Assembly: GCA_002278855.1 (NCBI GenBank)
Contig: NCGG01000008.1
Span: 38,996-102,995 of the forward strand
Source of the DNA: Sphingomonadales bacterium 28-55-16
Lineage (GTDB): Bacteria > Pseudomonadota > Alphaproteobacteria > Sphingomonadales > Sphingomonadaceae
DNA: 64,000 bases
Direction: 5' to 3'
Shown here: one piece after another, positions 29,014-38,216 of the stretch
Layout of the letters: each line of letters begins with the position of its first letter
Numbering within the stretch: position 1 is the first letter of the stretch
Translations under genes and position numbers: made by a program
Notes under the pieces: model-generated
What the model saw: the letters and a program-made list of their open reading frames with translations, nothing else
What the model was told of the DNA's origin: nothing
Database searches by the model: none

Positions 29014-29283
29014 ATGAACATCATTATCTTACTGGTTGTCGGCGGCATTTTGGGCTGGCTCGCCAGCATCGTCATGCGCACAGATGGGCAACAAGGCATT
29101 TTCTTGAACGTCGTCGTTGGCATCGTGGGTGCCTTTTTAGCAGGATTCATTATCACCCCGTTGATTGGCGGCGCGCCGATTACCAGTGGCGGCTTCGATC
29201 TGCGTTCGCTGATTGCGTCATTCTTGGGGGCGATCGTTCTCTTGGCCATCGTCAACCTGTTTCGTCGAGGCCAAGCCCGCTAA
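29014..29283 (+). CDS. GlsB/YeaQ/YmgE family stress-associated membrane protein
   Basis: An 89-residue inner-membrane protein with three hydrophobic helices and the family pattern GGILGWLASIVMRTDGQQG near the start, followed by GIVGAFLAGF. Members (also called transglycosylase-associated proteins) are small, often induced by general stress, and have no proven activity. AGGGAG lies 7 nt upstream of the ATG. The EcfG-type promoter just upstream fits this picture. Likely co-transcribed with the small lipoprotein 24 bp downstream. Confidence 0.88.
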   Translation: MNIIILLVVGGILGWLASIVMRTDGQQGIFLNVVVGIVGAFLAGFIITPLIGGAPITSGGFDLRSLIASFLGAIVLLAIVNLFRRGQAR

Positions 29284-29307
29284 CCACGTAACAAGAGGGA
29301 AACTCCT

Positions 29308-29595
29308 ATGAAAAAATCGATCATCATTCTTGCGGCGTCTTTGTCACTCGCAACACTTGCCGCATGTGACTCTGGCGCGGAAAATGCGCAGGAAAGCAAA
29401 GCCGACGCTGTTCGCGAAAATGCGGAGACACAGGCTGACGCTATGGAGAACAAGGCCGACAGCCTTGATACCCAGGTTGATGGCGGAGATTCGGCCGCCG
29501 AAAGCAAGATGGAAGGTCAGGCGCAAACGGTTCGCGAAAACGGCGATGCCAAGGCAGACATGATGGAAGATAATGCGGATAAGAAGGTCCAATAA
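29308..29595 (+). CDS. Small repetitive acidic lipoprotein
   Basis: A 95-residue predicted lipoprotein. The signal sequence ends in a lipobox (LAAC) near residue 20. The mature part has no large hydrophobic residues in number and contains two related segments, ESKADAVRENAETQADAMEN and a later copy with ESKMEGQAQTVRENGDAKAD. It looks helical and highly charged. No family function is known to me. A strong terminator follows the gene. Confidence 0.75.
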   Translation: MKKSIIILAASLSLATLAACDSGAENAQESKADAVRENAETQADAMENKADSLDTQVDGGDSAAESKMEGQAQTVRENGDAKADMMEDNADKKVQ

Positions 29596-29620
29596 CCCTC
29601 CTGCCTATGCCAATAAAACG

Positions 29621-29649
29621 GGCCCGCCAGTCAACTGACGGGCCTTTTT
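29621..29649 (+). terminator. Rho-independent terminator
   Basis: GGCCCG pairs with CGGGCC, one mismatch follows, then CAGT pairs with ACTG around a 2-nt loop. The stem is followed by five T. It ends the GlsB-lipoprotein unit. Confidence 0.9.
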
Positions 29650-29730
29650 GCCGCGTACATTGCAATTTTTGTTCGTCTTCTGGCGGATTTGATGAAATCT
29701 ACCCGACATGCTTCCCGTCTCCCAACCCCT

Positions 29731-31446
29731 TCAGAACGCGGGGACGGATCCTAAAGGCGGCGCGTTGGTGATTGACATATTGGGTAAAGGGAACTTTAGG
29801 ATAACCTGCGTGCCGGCGCCCTCACTGCTGATAATTGACAAGTTGCCTTCAACTTGCGTGGCAAAACCGCGCATCAATTCAGTGCCCATTTGACCCGCTT
29901 CGTCGGTGACGGAATAGCCTATTCCATTGTCTGAAATCTCCAGAATGGCGTCACCAGCTTGTAGATCTAAGTTTAAGTGCACCGCCCCGCGGGTTCCGGC
30001 TGGAAAGGCGTGCCGAAACGCATTTGTGACAGCTTCCACCACAAATAATGTCAGCGGCACTGCGTAGTCGACCGGAACGGGAAAGTTACGCGCGTGGCAT
30101 GTGAGCTCCACCTGAAACATTGATCGACGGGCGCTGCGCAGTTGCAAGCAGAGCTCTGCCATCAGGTTATCAATCGCGACTTCTCCCCGATCATAGCCAT
30201 TATCCTGCTCATACAGCAGTCGATGGATCAGTGCCAATGCGCTGATACGTGCGCGCGTCTGTGCCAACACTTCTTTCGCTGCACCCTCCCGGACACGACC
30301 TGACTGAAGCGTCAACAGGCTGTTGATAATCTGGAGATTGTTTTTGACGCGATGGTGCACTTCACGCGTTAGCTGACTTTTGGCTTCCAACGCTTGCGTC
30401 AAGTCCGTGTTCCGGCGGTCGATTACATCCGCCATAATGTGCAAGTCTGCACTGAATGCGGCAATTTCTTCTGGCGCTCTCTCAAATCTGGCTTGGTCGC
30501 CTTTGAAGTCACCCTTTGCAAATCGGGCGGACATATTCTGAAGCTCTCGAAGCCACGTCAGCGCCAGTCGGTTGGTACCTACCCAAATCGCAATGGAGGC
30601 CAGGAGAATGGATATCAGAGGCAGCAACATGCCTGCGCGCATCTGCGCCACCGCAGTTGCCATCAACTGCGCGCGCGGTTCGGCATAGACAACAAATAAA
30701 TCGGAACTGTAGATTTTGTGCAGCGTATAGATCCACATTGTGCCATCTTTATCGCGCGCTTCAATTGGCTGGTCAGGCTCCGCGCCCATAGCGGGTTTAA
30801 AGGCAAGTGCATTGTTGCTGTCGGTGACGACCTTGCCATCGCGCGTCACAATTGCAAGCGTACCGGCATTGCGCGCGCCAGCATCGTGCAGCGCGCGCCG
30901 AAGATAATTGACATCAATGGCTGCCGTGAGCGTCCCATTTTGCCGCCCATCTCCACTCCGCAACGGTAGGATCAGAAACAAGACATCACGTTTGGCTATA
31001 CGCCCATATATGGGTGCTTTTGTGATCGTCATACCTTTTGCGCTCACGCCGCGCTGCCACCACCCTTCCTGCGCAAGATTGATGTTGCCGGCAAAAGCGA
31101 TTGCTGAACAGCGCACGGTTCCATCAGCCGCTGTGCGCGCAATATTTGTTATGGGCGGGTAGCTGCTGAGCGATGCACGCAGTGCGGCATCACATGTGTC
31201 CGTCATATCTGTAACATCTGGATTGGTAGCGTGCACGAGCAGCAGATGTTGACCAATAACGAAGGGATCGCGCTGACGCTCGGCCACTGCGCTGGCGGTG
31301 CCAATCATGCGTTCAAAAGCCAGTTTTCGTGCGTCCTCTAACGCGGACTGTCCTTGCAAAAAGCTAGCAGCGACTACGGGCAGTAGCGCCGCAAACACGA
31401 CCAAAATGAGGCCTTGTCGCATGGTCAACGGTCGGGATTTTGCCAC
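29731..31446 (-). CDS. Membrane sensor histidine kinase, HisKA_2 family (general stress response)
   Basis: A 571-residue kinase. A membrane helix at about 10-30 and a second at about 273-292 flank a periplasmic sensor region of about 240 residues, probably a dCache fold, followed by a HAMP-like linker. The phosphoacceptor region reads EVHHRVKNNLQII, with the candidate histidine at 364 or 365, which defines the HisKA_2 class that phosphorylates PhyR-type regulators. A HATPase domain follows (VVEAVTNAFRHAFP, then SDNGIGYS). Start is GTG at 31446, 29 bp after the ecfG stop, so it probably belongs to the nepR-ecfG unit. The signal it senses is unknown. Confidence 0.9.
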   Translation of the reverse strand: MAKSRPLTMRQGLILVVFAALLPVVAASFLQGQSALEDARKLAFERMIGTASAVAERQRDPFVIGQHLLLVHATNPDVTDMTDTCDAALRASLSSYPPITNIARTAADGTVRCSAIAFAGNINLAQEGWWQRGVSAKGMTITKAPIYGRIAKRDVLFLILPLRSGDGRQNGTLTAAIDVNYLRRALHDAGARNAGTLAIVTRDGKVVTDSNNALAFKPAMGAEPDQPIEARDKDGTMWIYTLHKIYSSDLFVVYAEPRAQLMATAVAQMRAGMLLPLISILLASIAIWVGTNRLALTWLRELQNMSARFAKGDFKGDQARFERAPEEIAAFSADLHIMADVIDRRNTDLTQALEAKSQLTREVHHRVKNNLQIINSLLTLQSGRVREGAAKEVLAQTRARISALALIHRLLYEQDNGYDRGEVAIDNLMAELCLQLRSARRSMFQVELTCHARNFPVPVDYAVPLTLFVVEAVTNAFRHAFPAGTRGAVHLNLDLQAGDAILEISDNGIGYSVTDEAGQMGTELMRGFATQVEGNLSIISSEGAGTQVILKFPLPNMSITNAPPLGSVPAF

Positions 31447-31475
31447 TCAGAACCTCGGTAGTTTGTTAGGTACCG

Positions 31476-32090
31476 TCAAAGACTTGGAGCAGCGCTGGAA
31501 CGCTTGACGGATTCGTTGCGCACTTGCTTCGATGCCGCCGATTTCCGAACAACAATTTCGTCGGGTCCGTTGATTAAGGCGGCCAATGCCACGCGGCCGC
31601 GGGCAAGCCTGCTCTTGACGGTACCAATAGCACAACCGGTGATTTCAGCTGCCTCTTCATAGCTCGCGCCGCCAGCGCCAACGAGCATAAGTATTTCGCG
31701 CTGTTCGGCAGGTAATTTTCTCAGCGCCTTTTCCACGTCGGTCATGTGAATATGGTGTTGTTGCGGGGGTGCCTCGACCAATAAGCGCTCGGCAGCTTCT
31801 GGATCCCAGCTTGTCATGCGGGCGTTTTTCCGGATCGTCGTGTAAAACTGATTGCGCAGGATCATAAACATCCATGCCCGGAAATTGGTGCCCGGGGTAA
31901 AGCTGTGATGGGCGGCCCAGGCACGCATCATGGCTTCTTGCGCGAGATCGTCGGCCAATTCGCGATTTCCGCATAGGCCGCGCGCAAAGGCACGCAATGA
32001 GGGAATGAGCGCGATCATCTGCGCCCGAAAATCGTCAGATGCGTCAATATTTTGGTCTTTTGACCGCGGCCCCACCGGCGCGGTGCTCAC
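31476..32090 (-). CDS. ecfG: General stress response ECF sigma factor EcfG
   Basis: Directs RNA polymerase to general stress promoters in alphaproteobacteria. The 204-residue protein has a sigma-2 region (LADDLAQEAMMRAWAAHHSF, GTNFRAWMFMILRNQFYT) and a sigma-4 region (LPAEQREILMLVGAGGASYE, then GTVKSRLARGR). Sequence and context, downstream of nepR with a 4-nt overlap and opposite phyR, identify the EcfG branch rather than other ECF factors. NepR sequesters it until phosphorylated PhyR captures NepR. Confidence 0.95.
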   Translation of the reverse strand: MSTAPVGPRSKDQNIDASDDFRAQMIALIPSLRAFARGLCGNRELADDLAQEAMMRAWAAHHSFTPGTNFRAWMFMILRNQFYTTIRKNARMTSWDPEAAERLLVEAPPQQHHIHMTDVEKALRKLPAEQREILMLVGAGGASYEEAAEITGCAIGTVKSRLARGRVALAALINGPDEIVVRKSAASKQVRNESVKRSSAAPSL

Positions 32091-32350
32091 GAAAGTTTCT
32101 GAGAAGCGGAAAATTTAGCCTCTATCTTGTCCAGAAGCGCAAGGAAATCATCGGGCACCGGTTCATCCGCTATACTATCGTGCATCTGTCGTAAGGCGGC
32201 CGTGAGGGCATCGAACTCCGGATCTAGATCGCCAACTGCTCCGTCTGCGCGCCGCTTACGTTTGTTATGCCCCAACTGATCTTCTCCATCGTTACGGGTA
32301 TTCAGAAACGCTTCTGGTCCCAGGCGGCCACAATCTAACGTCGTGCCCAC
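32087..32350 (-). CDS. nepR: Anti-sigma factor NepR
   Basis: Holds EcfG inactive and releases it when PhyR-P binds. The 87-residue protein ends with the NepR core ALRQMHDSIADEPVPDDFLA, followed by LLDKIEAKF; this is the helix pair that contacts both EcfG and PhyR. The N-terminal 40 residues are basic and disordered-looking, as in other NepR proteins. I use the GTG at 32350; a later non-ATG start cannot be excluded. Overlaps ecfG by 4 nt. Confidence 0.92.
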   Translation of the reverse strand: MGTTLDCGRLGPEAFLNTRNDGEDQLGHNKRKRRADGAVGDLDPEFDALTAALRQMHDSIADEPVPDDFLALLDKIEAKFSASQKLS

Positions 32351-32401
32351 GCGCTAATACAGCGATCTTGGCAGAAGAAGATGTTTTTCCATATGGGGCT
32401 A

Positions 32402-32459
32402 AAGCGTCAAAAGTTGATATTGTTCCATATGTGGGGAACAAAAATGCCGTTCCTGCATT
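32402..32459. promoter_or_regulatory. Divergent nepR/phyR promoter region with GGAAC boxes
   Basis: Minus strand: GGAAC (32426-32422) followed after 16 nt by GCTT. Plus strand: GGAAC (32435-32439) followed after 16 nt by CATT. Each departs from the EcfG consensus in the -10 part, so autoregulation is only suggested. The two boxes face away from each other, as expected for divergent control. Confidence 0.35.
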
Positions 32460-32486
32460 TTAGTTGAGCTAGAAAAGGGAGCAACT

Positions 32487-33269
32487 ATGTCATTTAGGCA
32501 GCAACTGGCATCTCAATTGCCATTTCTTAGGCGTTATGCACGTGCCTTGACCGGCTCACAATCACTTGGCGATGCGGCGGTGCGCGAAACACTGGAAGCA
32601 CTCCTTGAGGTACCCGATGAATGGGATCAAACCGCCCCTGTAAAGACGGAGTTGTTCAAAACATTCCATCGCATTTGGAAGAGCGAGATGATCGCGCCGC
32701 TAGAGTCGCGCGGGCGCAGCGGCGTTATTGCCGAATTCCCTGTTAAGCGCCGGCAAAGCTTGCTGCTTTCCACGGTAGAAGGCTTTTCTGCCGATGAAGT
32801 GGCCATCATTCTGGGGATAGGCGAGATGGACGTTACGCAGCATGTCCAAGCCGCACGCCGGGCGATTGAAGACGCCTTGTCTGCGCGCGTCTTAATCATT
32901 GAAGATGAATCGATCATCGCGTTGCACATTAAGCAGATTGTCGAAAGCCTGGGTCATGAGACAATCGCCATCGTTCGGACGCGGGCCGAAGCGGTTGCTA
33001 AGGCACATGAAGAGCGACCAGAGCTTGTGCTTGCCGACATTAGCCTTGCCGATGGATCGAGTGGGATTGACGCGGTGAAGGACATTTTGGCGGAACAAAC
33101 CGTGCCAGTCATTTTTATCACCGCATTTCCAGAACGGTTGCTGACTGGCGAACGCCCCGAGCCTACCTATCTCATAACGAAGCCTTTTGAACCCGAAACG
33201 GTTATTGCGACAATCGGCCAGGCGCTGTTGATGCATCGAGATGTTGATCTGGATGCCAAAGCGGCGTGA
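32487..33269 (+). CDS. phyR: General stress response regulator PhyR
   Basis: Anti-anti-sigma factor. The 260-residue protein has an N-terminal EcfG-like sigma domain (about 1-130) without DNA-binding function and a C-terminal receiver domain beginning VLIIEDES. The phosphoacceptor is Asp184 in VLADISLADGSSG. The sequence FITAFPERLLTGERPEPTYL matches the FAT GUY receiver class specific to the general stress response. Phosphorylation opens the sigma-like domain so it binds NepR. Divergent from nepR-ecfG with a 136-bp gap. Confidence 0.96.
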   Translation: MSFRQQLASQLPFLRRYARALTGSQSLGDAAVRETLEALLEVPDEWDQTAPVKTELFKTFHRIWKSEMIAPLESRGRSGVIAEFPVKRRQSLLLSTVEGFSADEVAIILGIGEMDVTQHVQAARRAIEDALSARVLIIEDESIIALHIKQIVESLGHETIAIVRTRAEAVAKAHEERPELVLADISLADGSSGIDAVKDILAEQTVPVIFITAFPERLLTGERPEPTYLITKPFEPETVIATIGQALLMHRDVDLDAKAA

Positions 33270-33433
33270 TCTAGGGAAAAATCCCCTGGTACGGCGATTT
33301 GCGTTGGCAAAAATGGGGTCACATTTTCTGGTACAAAATATCACCAAACCAGCTGCTTAGTTCCTTTTTCGTTTACCTTTCAGCAAGACCCAATTGCTAT
33401 GTTGGAGCAGGACCGAAAAAAAAGTGATAAATA

Positions 33434-35665
33434 ATGTCAGCGAAATTTGCATGGGGAGCACCAAGCACCGAAAATTTTCCGCCTGTTGGATCGCGGGGCT
33501 TTCTGGAACGGTGGACAAATACAAAGGCTGACATCAACCCACCGGGCAGCAGCTCTTTTGGGTCGCCGCATGAAGCCATTTTGTTGCTGCGCAATTTCGA
33601 AGCAAGTGGGCGTGGGTGGTTTTGGGCAACGGATGCCCAAGGGTTAGTCACCTATATCAGCGCGCCAGTGATCGCGCTTCTGAACAAAAATCCAGCAGAG
33701 ATATTGGGCCAGCCATTTCTAAAATTATTCTGTGGCATAGAAAATGATTCAGGGCAGCGCACGTTGCCGTTCATACTCACCAAGCAGTCGAAATTCGACG
33801 ATTTGCCGCTTCAAGCTGTGTCGGACGGCGATGAAATTTGGTGGTCGGTTTCGGGTAAACCCTTTCGCGACAAAGCGGGCAATTTCGCAGGTTTTCGTGG
33901 CAGCGGCACCGACATCACCAAGATGCGGCGTTCCGCAGAAGATAATTCGAAGCTTGCCACATATGACTCGCTTACGGGGCTTTTGAATCGTTTTAGAATG
34001 TCCAAACTGCTTGAGACAACTTTGTCCGCGTTTAAATTGCAGAAAAGATCTTGTGCCGTCATTTTGATTGATCTGGACCGCTTTAAACAGGTCAACGACA
34101 CGCTTGGCCATCCTGCAGGGGACGCCTTGTTGAAACAGGTTGCCGGGCGATTGGTGAAAACCATCGGCGATCGGGAAAAGATTAGCCGACTTGGCGGCGA
34201 TGAATTCCAAATCTGCTTGCCCGACGTGGAAGATCGCGCGGTGCTGGCGGACCTTGCCGAGAGGATAATCCGTTCTTTGTCGCAACCTTATTCGGTGGAC
34301 GGCAGCCGTTGCATTATAGGCGCCTCGGTTGGCATCGCCGTCAGTCCATTCGATGGCCAATTGAGCGAGGATTTGATCCGCAATGCGGATTTAGCGCTTT
34401 ACGCGGCTAAGGGCGGAGGGCGCGGCCGGTTCCGTTTCTACTCAAGTGAATTGCTGCAGGCTGCCGAGGATCGCCGGATTCTGGAAGAGGACTTACGTGA
34501 CGCGCTTGCCAAGGAGCAGATGTGGCTCTCCTACCAGCCGGTCGTAGATTCCAAAACCAACGTTGTTTCGGGTTTCGAGGCATTGCTGCGCTGGAACCAT
34601 CCCGAGCGGGGACCCATATCGCCGGCACTGTTTATCCCCATTGCCGAAGAGGCCAATCTGATTGGGGCACTTGGTGAGTGGGCATTGCAACGGGCTTGCG
34701 AACAAGCGGCAAAGTGGCCGGGTAAGTTGAAAGTGGCCGTCAATGTTTCGCCCTGCCAATTCAGCACAGGCACTTTGCCCAAAATTATCGAGGGCGCTCT
34801 GGCGACCAGCGGATTGCCGCCGACGCAATTGGAGCTTGAAATCACCGAGGGGGTTTTCCTGCAGGAATCGGCTGATACTGACAGCATGTTTACCGCATTG
34901 AAGAAAATTGGCGTTCGGCTTGCCCTTGATGATTTTGGCACCGGTTATTCTTCGTTGGGCTATTTGAAAACAGCGCCTTTCGATCGAATCAAAATTGACC
35001 AAAGTTTCGTGCGCGGTGCGACCGAGCCGGGTTCCCGCAACGGGGCCATTATTGCGGCCATTGTTGCGCTGGCCAATGCGCTGAACATGGAAACCACTGC
35101 CGAAGGGATTGAAACTCTGGATCAGCTTGATTTGGTCCGTAGCTTAGGGGTGAGCCACATTCAGGGTTATGTCTACAGTCGGCCTGTGGACAATGATAGT
35201 TTGCTTGAACGTTGCGCGGCAGGTGAATGGACCATCATGCCCGTGGGCCCGGCGGTTCAAAGAGGCGAGCGTTTTTCAATGTACCGTAAAATTGCCGCAG
35301 TCCACGATAACCATCGGTATGAAGTTGTGCTGCGAAACCTTTCCGTTTCCGGTGCGTTAATCGAAGGCATTTACGATGTCCCAACTGGAACAAAGTTCGT
35401 GCTGGATTTCGGTGATGGGCAGCTTGCGGTTGCGACGGTTGTGCGGTCAGCTGTATGCCAGCAAGGCGTCATGTTTGAGGAAAGGCTCGTCAGCGACGGT
35501 AATGGTGGATTGTGCACCAACCGGCGCGTTTCGCCTTATATGCTTGCGGCCGTTGGTCTAACCGCTGCGTCTTCGGCACAGGGTTCTTATTCTGTCGCAG
35601 ACAACGACAAGCGATCGGCAGGATTGCCCGCGTTCAGTACGATGATGGACTGGAGAGCCGGCTAA
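33434..35665 (+). CDS. PAS-GGDEF-EAL-PilZ cyclic-di-GMP protein
   Basis: A 743-residue cytoplasmic protein that may both make, degrade and bind c-di-GMP. The PAS domain is at about 58-165. The GGDEF domain (about 175-335) has an intact RLGGDEF at 252-258, but the usual RxxD inhibitory site upstream is absent. The EAL domain (about 350-590) has FEALLRW at 381-387, the DDFGTGYSSL loop at 499 and AEGIET at 556, so all key catalytic stretches look present. The C-terminal 120 residues resemble PilZ: Arg610 and Arg613 followed by NLSVSG at 635-640 and a beta-rich segment. No membrane segment. It lies 164 bp after phyR with its own leader. Confidence 0.88.
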   Translation: MSAKFAWGAPSTENFPPVGSRGFLERWTNTKADINPPGSSSFGSPHEAILLLRNFEASGRGWFWATDAQGLVTYISAPVIALLNKNPAEILGQPFLKLFCGIENDSGQRTLPFILTKQSKFDDLPLQAVSDGDEIWWSVSGKPFRDKAGNFAGFRGSGTDITKMRRSAEDNSKLATYDSLTGLLNRFRMSKLLETTLSAFKLQKRSCAVILIDLDRFKQVNDTLGHPAGDALLKQVAGRLVKTIGDREKISRLGGDEFQICLPDVEDRAVLADLAERIIRSLSQPYSVDGSRCIIGASVGIAVSPFDGQLSEDLIRNADLALYAAKGGGRGRFRFYSSELLQAAEDRRILEEDLRDALAKEQMWLSYQPVVDSKTNVVSGFEALLRWNHPERGPISPALFIPIAEEANLIGALGEWALQRACEQAAKWPGKLKVAVNVSPCQFSTGTLPKIIEGALATSGLPPTQLELEITEGVFLQESADTDSMFTALKKIGVRLALDDFGTGYSSLGYLKTAPFDRIKIDQSFVRGATEPGSRNGAIIAAIVALANALNMETTAEGIETLDQLDLVRSLGVSHIQGYVYSRPVDNDSLLERCAAGEWTIMPVGPAVQRGERFSMYRKIAAVHDNHRYEVVLRNLSVSGALIEGIYDVPTGTKFVLDFGDGQLAVATVVRSAVCQQGVMFEERLVSDGNGGLCTNRRVSPYMLAAVGLTAASSAQGSYSVADNDKRSAGLPAFSTMMDWRAG

Positions 35666-35671
35666 CCCAAT

Positions 35672-36547
35672 TCAAAGCGCAGGCAGCAGTAATTTGGGAT
35701 CGACCCGCGCGTTGTTCCACTTCATTCCCCAATGGAGATGCGGCCCGCTTGCCCGCCCGGTGGCACCAACCCGCCCTATGATTTGGCCTTGTTGCACGAC
35801 GTCGCCCTCTTTCACGAGAAGTTCGGATGCATGCAAGAAGGCACTGTTAAGGCCCATGCCATGGTCGATCATCAGCAAATGGCCTTCAAGTGTGAAGGCA
35901 TCTGCCGCGGCAAGAATCACCACGCCGTCGGCGGGCGCAACAAATGCGGTTCCGTTGGCCGCAGCGATGTCCATGCCGCTATGGTAGCTGCCGGGCATGC
36001 CGTTATAGACGCGCTGGGCACCAAATAGCCCGGATATCCTGCCTGCAACGGGCCGGATGAATGCCTGCCGCCAGCCGTTGCTTTGATGGATGAGCGCGCG
36101 CGCTGCATTGATCCGTTCAAGCTCTGCGCCGCGTCTCGCTTCAAATTCCGCTGAACTTTTGGCGCCGCCTGTCATATGCGCGGCGACATTTTCAATGTGC
36201 CAATCGCCGGCTGCAACGGATATATTGCGGGCTATCCTGCTGCCGTCGGCGAGCACGAAAACTACGCTTGCCTGCACCGGGGCATCACGGTCGAACCCCA
36301 ACAGGAACAATCCGTCGGGGGCGAGCTGAAGCGCCTCGCCATTGAGAAACACATGGCGTGTGCTCTTGAGTGCGCGGGCGATGACAAGCCCGCCCTGGAC
36401 CGGCGGGCCGGACATCCAGAAATCGGCCATTGGTGATTGTGGTGCAGCGGATGTTAACGCAGGCGTTTGTTGCGGGGCAGCTTTTAGCATGGCTGCAGTG
36501 GTTAGAAATCCAACCACTGTGAGCGATGCCAGAAAAGCGCAGCGCAT
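35672..36547 (-). CDS. M23-family (LytM) metallopeptidase, exported
   Basis: A 291-residue peptidoglycan endopeptidase or amidase activator. The ATG at 36547 gives a signal peptide (MRCAFLASLTVVGFLTTA). A beta-rich N-terminal domain precedes the peptidase, which has the zinc ligands in SYHSGMDIAAANG (His and Asp) and GPHLHWGM (HxH). All ligands are present, so the domain should bind zinc. The longer frame to 36676 runs through the DUF2093 gene and is not used. Third gene of an xseA-DUF2093-M23 leftward unit, ending 6 bp from the convergent GGDEF-EAL gene. Confidence 0.9.
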   Translation of the reverse strand: MRCAFLASLTVVGFLTTAAMLKAAPQQTPALTSAAPQSPMADFWMSGPPVQGGLVIARALKSTRHVFLNGEALQLAPDGLFLLGFDRDAPVQASVVFVLADGSRIARNISVAAGDWHIENVAAHMTGGAKSSAEFEARRGAELERINAARALIHQSNGWRQAFIRPVAGRISGLFGAQRVYNGMPGSYHSGMDIAAANGTAFVAPADGVVILAAADAFTLEGHLLMIDHGMGLNSAFLHASELLVKEGDVVQQGQIIGRVGATGRASGPHLHWGMKWNNARVDPKLLLPAL

Positions 36548-36558
36548 GCGTCCCAAGC

Positions 36559-36756
36559 TTAGCCCTTGGCCAAAGCGGCGCGAGCCGACGCCTCCGCGCT
36601 CACATAAGGTTCTTGCTTGACGACGCTCCAATAGCGCAAATCTTCCAGCGCAATGGCTTGGCCAGTAACGGCGCACACGACATGATCACCCGCGGTGAGC
36701 ATACGAAAATTATTTGCCATATAATGCAGGCGGGCGACTTTGTTTTTGGATGACAT
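36559..36756 (-). CDS. DUF2093 protein
   Basis: A 65-residue soluble protein matching DUF2093, found almost only in alphaproteobacteria. Its recognisable core is YMANNFRMLTAGDHVVCAVTG, followed by LEDLRYWSVVKQEPYVS. Function unknown. An ATG two codons upstream (36762) is equally possible. It sits between xseA and the M23 peptidase gene, 11 bp before the latter. Confidence 0.82.
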   Translation of the reverse strand: MSSKNKVARLHYMANNFRMLTAGDHVVCAVTGQAIALEDLRYWSVVKQEPYVSAEASARAALAKG

Positions 36757-36806
36757 CAACATGAGTCTATTATGGCGCATCGGCGCGCGATGGGCAATGC
36801 ACGCCT

Positions 36807-38216
36807 TCAGCCGTCGAACAGATTGCCTTGATTGCCCGTTGCCCTCATTGGTTTCGGCGACGCTGAGCGGGACGCAGTGGCGCCATGCACCAGTCCGCCG
36901 ACTTCACCATCGACGAACCGCAAGGTCACTTCGCCTGCCTTCACGGCGGCGTCCCGGGTCATGATGGTCTTGCCATCTGCGTCGGTCACCCGCGCAAACC
37001 CGCGTTTTAGCGGTGCTTCGGGATGTAGACTGCCTGCAAGCCGGGTCAGTGCATCAAGCCTTTGCTGCCCTTGTTCCACGCGGCGATTCAACAGGCGGGG
37101 GTGCAGCATCATGGCTGGCGCTGAATAGGCAATCTCAGCTTTACCGACACGGGCGCGGAGCGATTGGCGCAAGCGTTCGGCAAGATCGTCGGTGCGTTGT
37201 TGATGCGGAGCGGCAAGCTCGGACAAACGCGGCATGAGCCGACGTTGTGCCTCAAGCCGTTCTGCGGCCAAGTCCACACGCTTGCGGATGGTATGCGACA
37301 TGCGCAGTCCGAACTGTCCTACGCGTTGCAACAGATCACTGCGGACAGGAACCGCGATTTCTGCGGCAGCCGTTGGTGTCGGCGCGCGCAAATCCGCTGC
37401 AAAATCGCACAGGGTCGTATCGGTTTCATGCCCGACTGCCGAGATAATCGGTATCGTACAATTGGCGACTGCGCGCACCACCGCTTCGTCGTTAAACGCC
37501 CAAAGATCCTCAATCGAGCCACCACCTCGCGCGACGATTACCAGATCTGGACGGGTCGCGGGGCCATCTTGTGGCATCGTGGAAAACCCGTTCACGGCGC
37601 GCGCAATTTGGGCCGCTGATCCTTCGCCCTGCACCAATACAGGCCAGACGATAACATGCGTCGGGAAACGGTCGGCCAACCTGTGCAAAATGTCGCGAAT
37701 GACTGCACCAGTGGGTGATGTGACAACACCGATCGTGCGGGGCAAGGACGGTAGCTTCCTCTTACGTTCCGGCGCAAATAGCCCTTCTGCCGCCAACCGC
37801 GCTTTTAGCTTTTCAAATAAAAGCATCATCGCGCCTTCGCCTGCAACCTCAAGGCTGTCGACGACGATCTGATAATTGGAGCGGCCTGCATAAGTGGTGA
37901 GCTTACCTGTGGCGACCACTTCAAGCCCATCCTCGGGCGCAAACGGCAGGCGTGCGGCGCCGCCTTTCCACATTACCGCGTCGAGCCGTGCGTTATCGTC
38001 TTTCAGGCAAAAATAGATATGGCCCGACGCCGCGCGCTTAAATCCCGAAATCTCACCGCGCACGCGGACATGGCCAAACCTGTCCTCAACTGTGCGCTTG
38101 AGTGCAAGCGACAGTTCGGACACGCTCATCGCCTGGGCATTGTCGCCGGGGCGCTCCTCGGCTAACAGGCGGGCGACTTGCGGGTCGGCAGTTTCAAAGG
38201 GGTCATTTGCGGACAT
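36807..38216 (-). CDS. xseA: Exodeoxyribonuclease VII large subunit
   Basis: The large subunit of a nuclease that degrades single-stranded DNA in both directions. The 469-residue protein has the N-terminal OB-fold ([22 protein letters not shown], with DAVMW after it), the catalytic core ([32 protein letters not shown] and [20 protein letters not shown]), and a helical C-terminal half. I use the ATG at 38216. Any longer start would run antisense into purD. Its start codon overlaps the purD start codon on the other strand. The small subunit gene is not nearby. Confidence 0.94.
   Translation of the reverse strand: MSANDPFETADPQVARLLAEERPGDNAQAMSVSELSLALKRTVEDRFGHVRVRGEISGFKRAASGHIYFCLKDDNARLDAVMWKGGAARLPFAPEDGLEVVATGKLTTYAGRSNYQIVVDSLEVAGEGAMMLLFEKLKARLAAEGLFAPERKRKLPSLPRTIGVVTSPTGAVIRDILHRLADRFPTHVIVWPVLVQGEGSAAQIARAVNGFSTMPQDGPATRPDLVIVARGGGSIEDLWAFNDEAVVRAVANCTIPIISAVGHETDTTLCDFAADLRAPTPTAAAEIAVPVRSDLLQRVGQFGLRMSHTIRKRVDLAAERLEAQRRLMPRLSELAAPHQQRTDDLAERLRQSLRARVGKAEIAYSAPAMMLHPRLLNRRVEQGQQRLDALTRLAGSLHPEAPLKRGFARVTDADGKTIMTRDAAVKAGEVTLRFVDGEVGGLVHGATASRSASPKPMRATGNQGNLFDG

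Noticed and set aside
33272..33287. Short stem after phyR (AGGG...CCCT)
   Set aside because: Only four pairs and no T run, so not a credible terminator.
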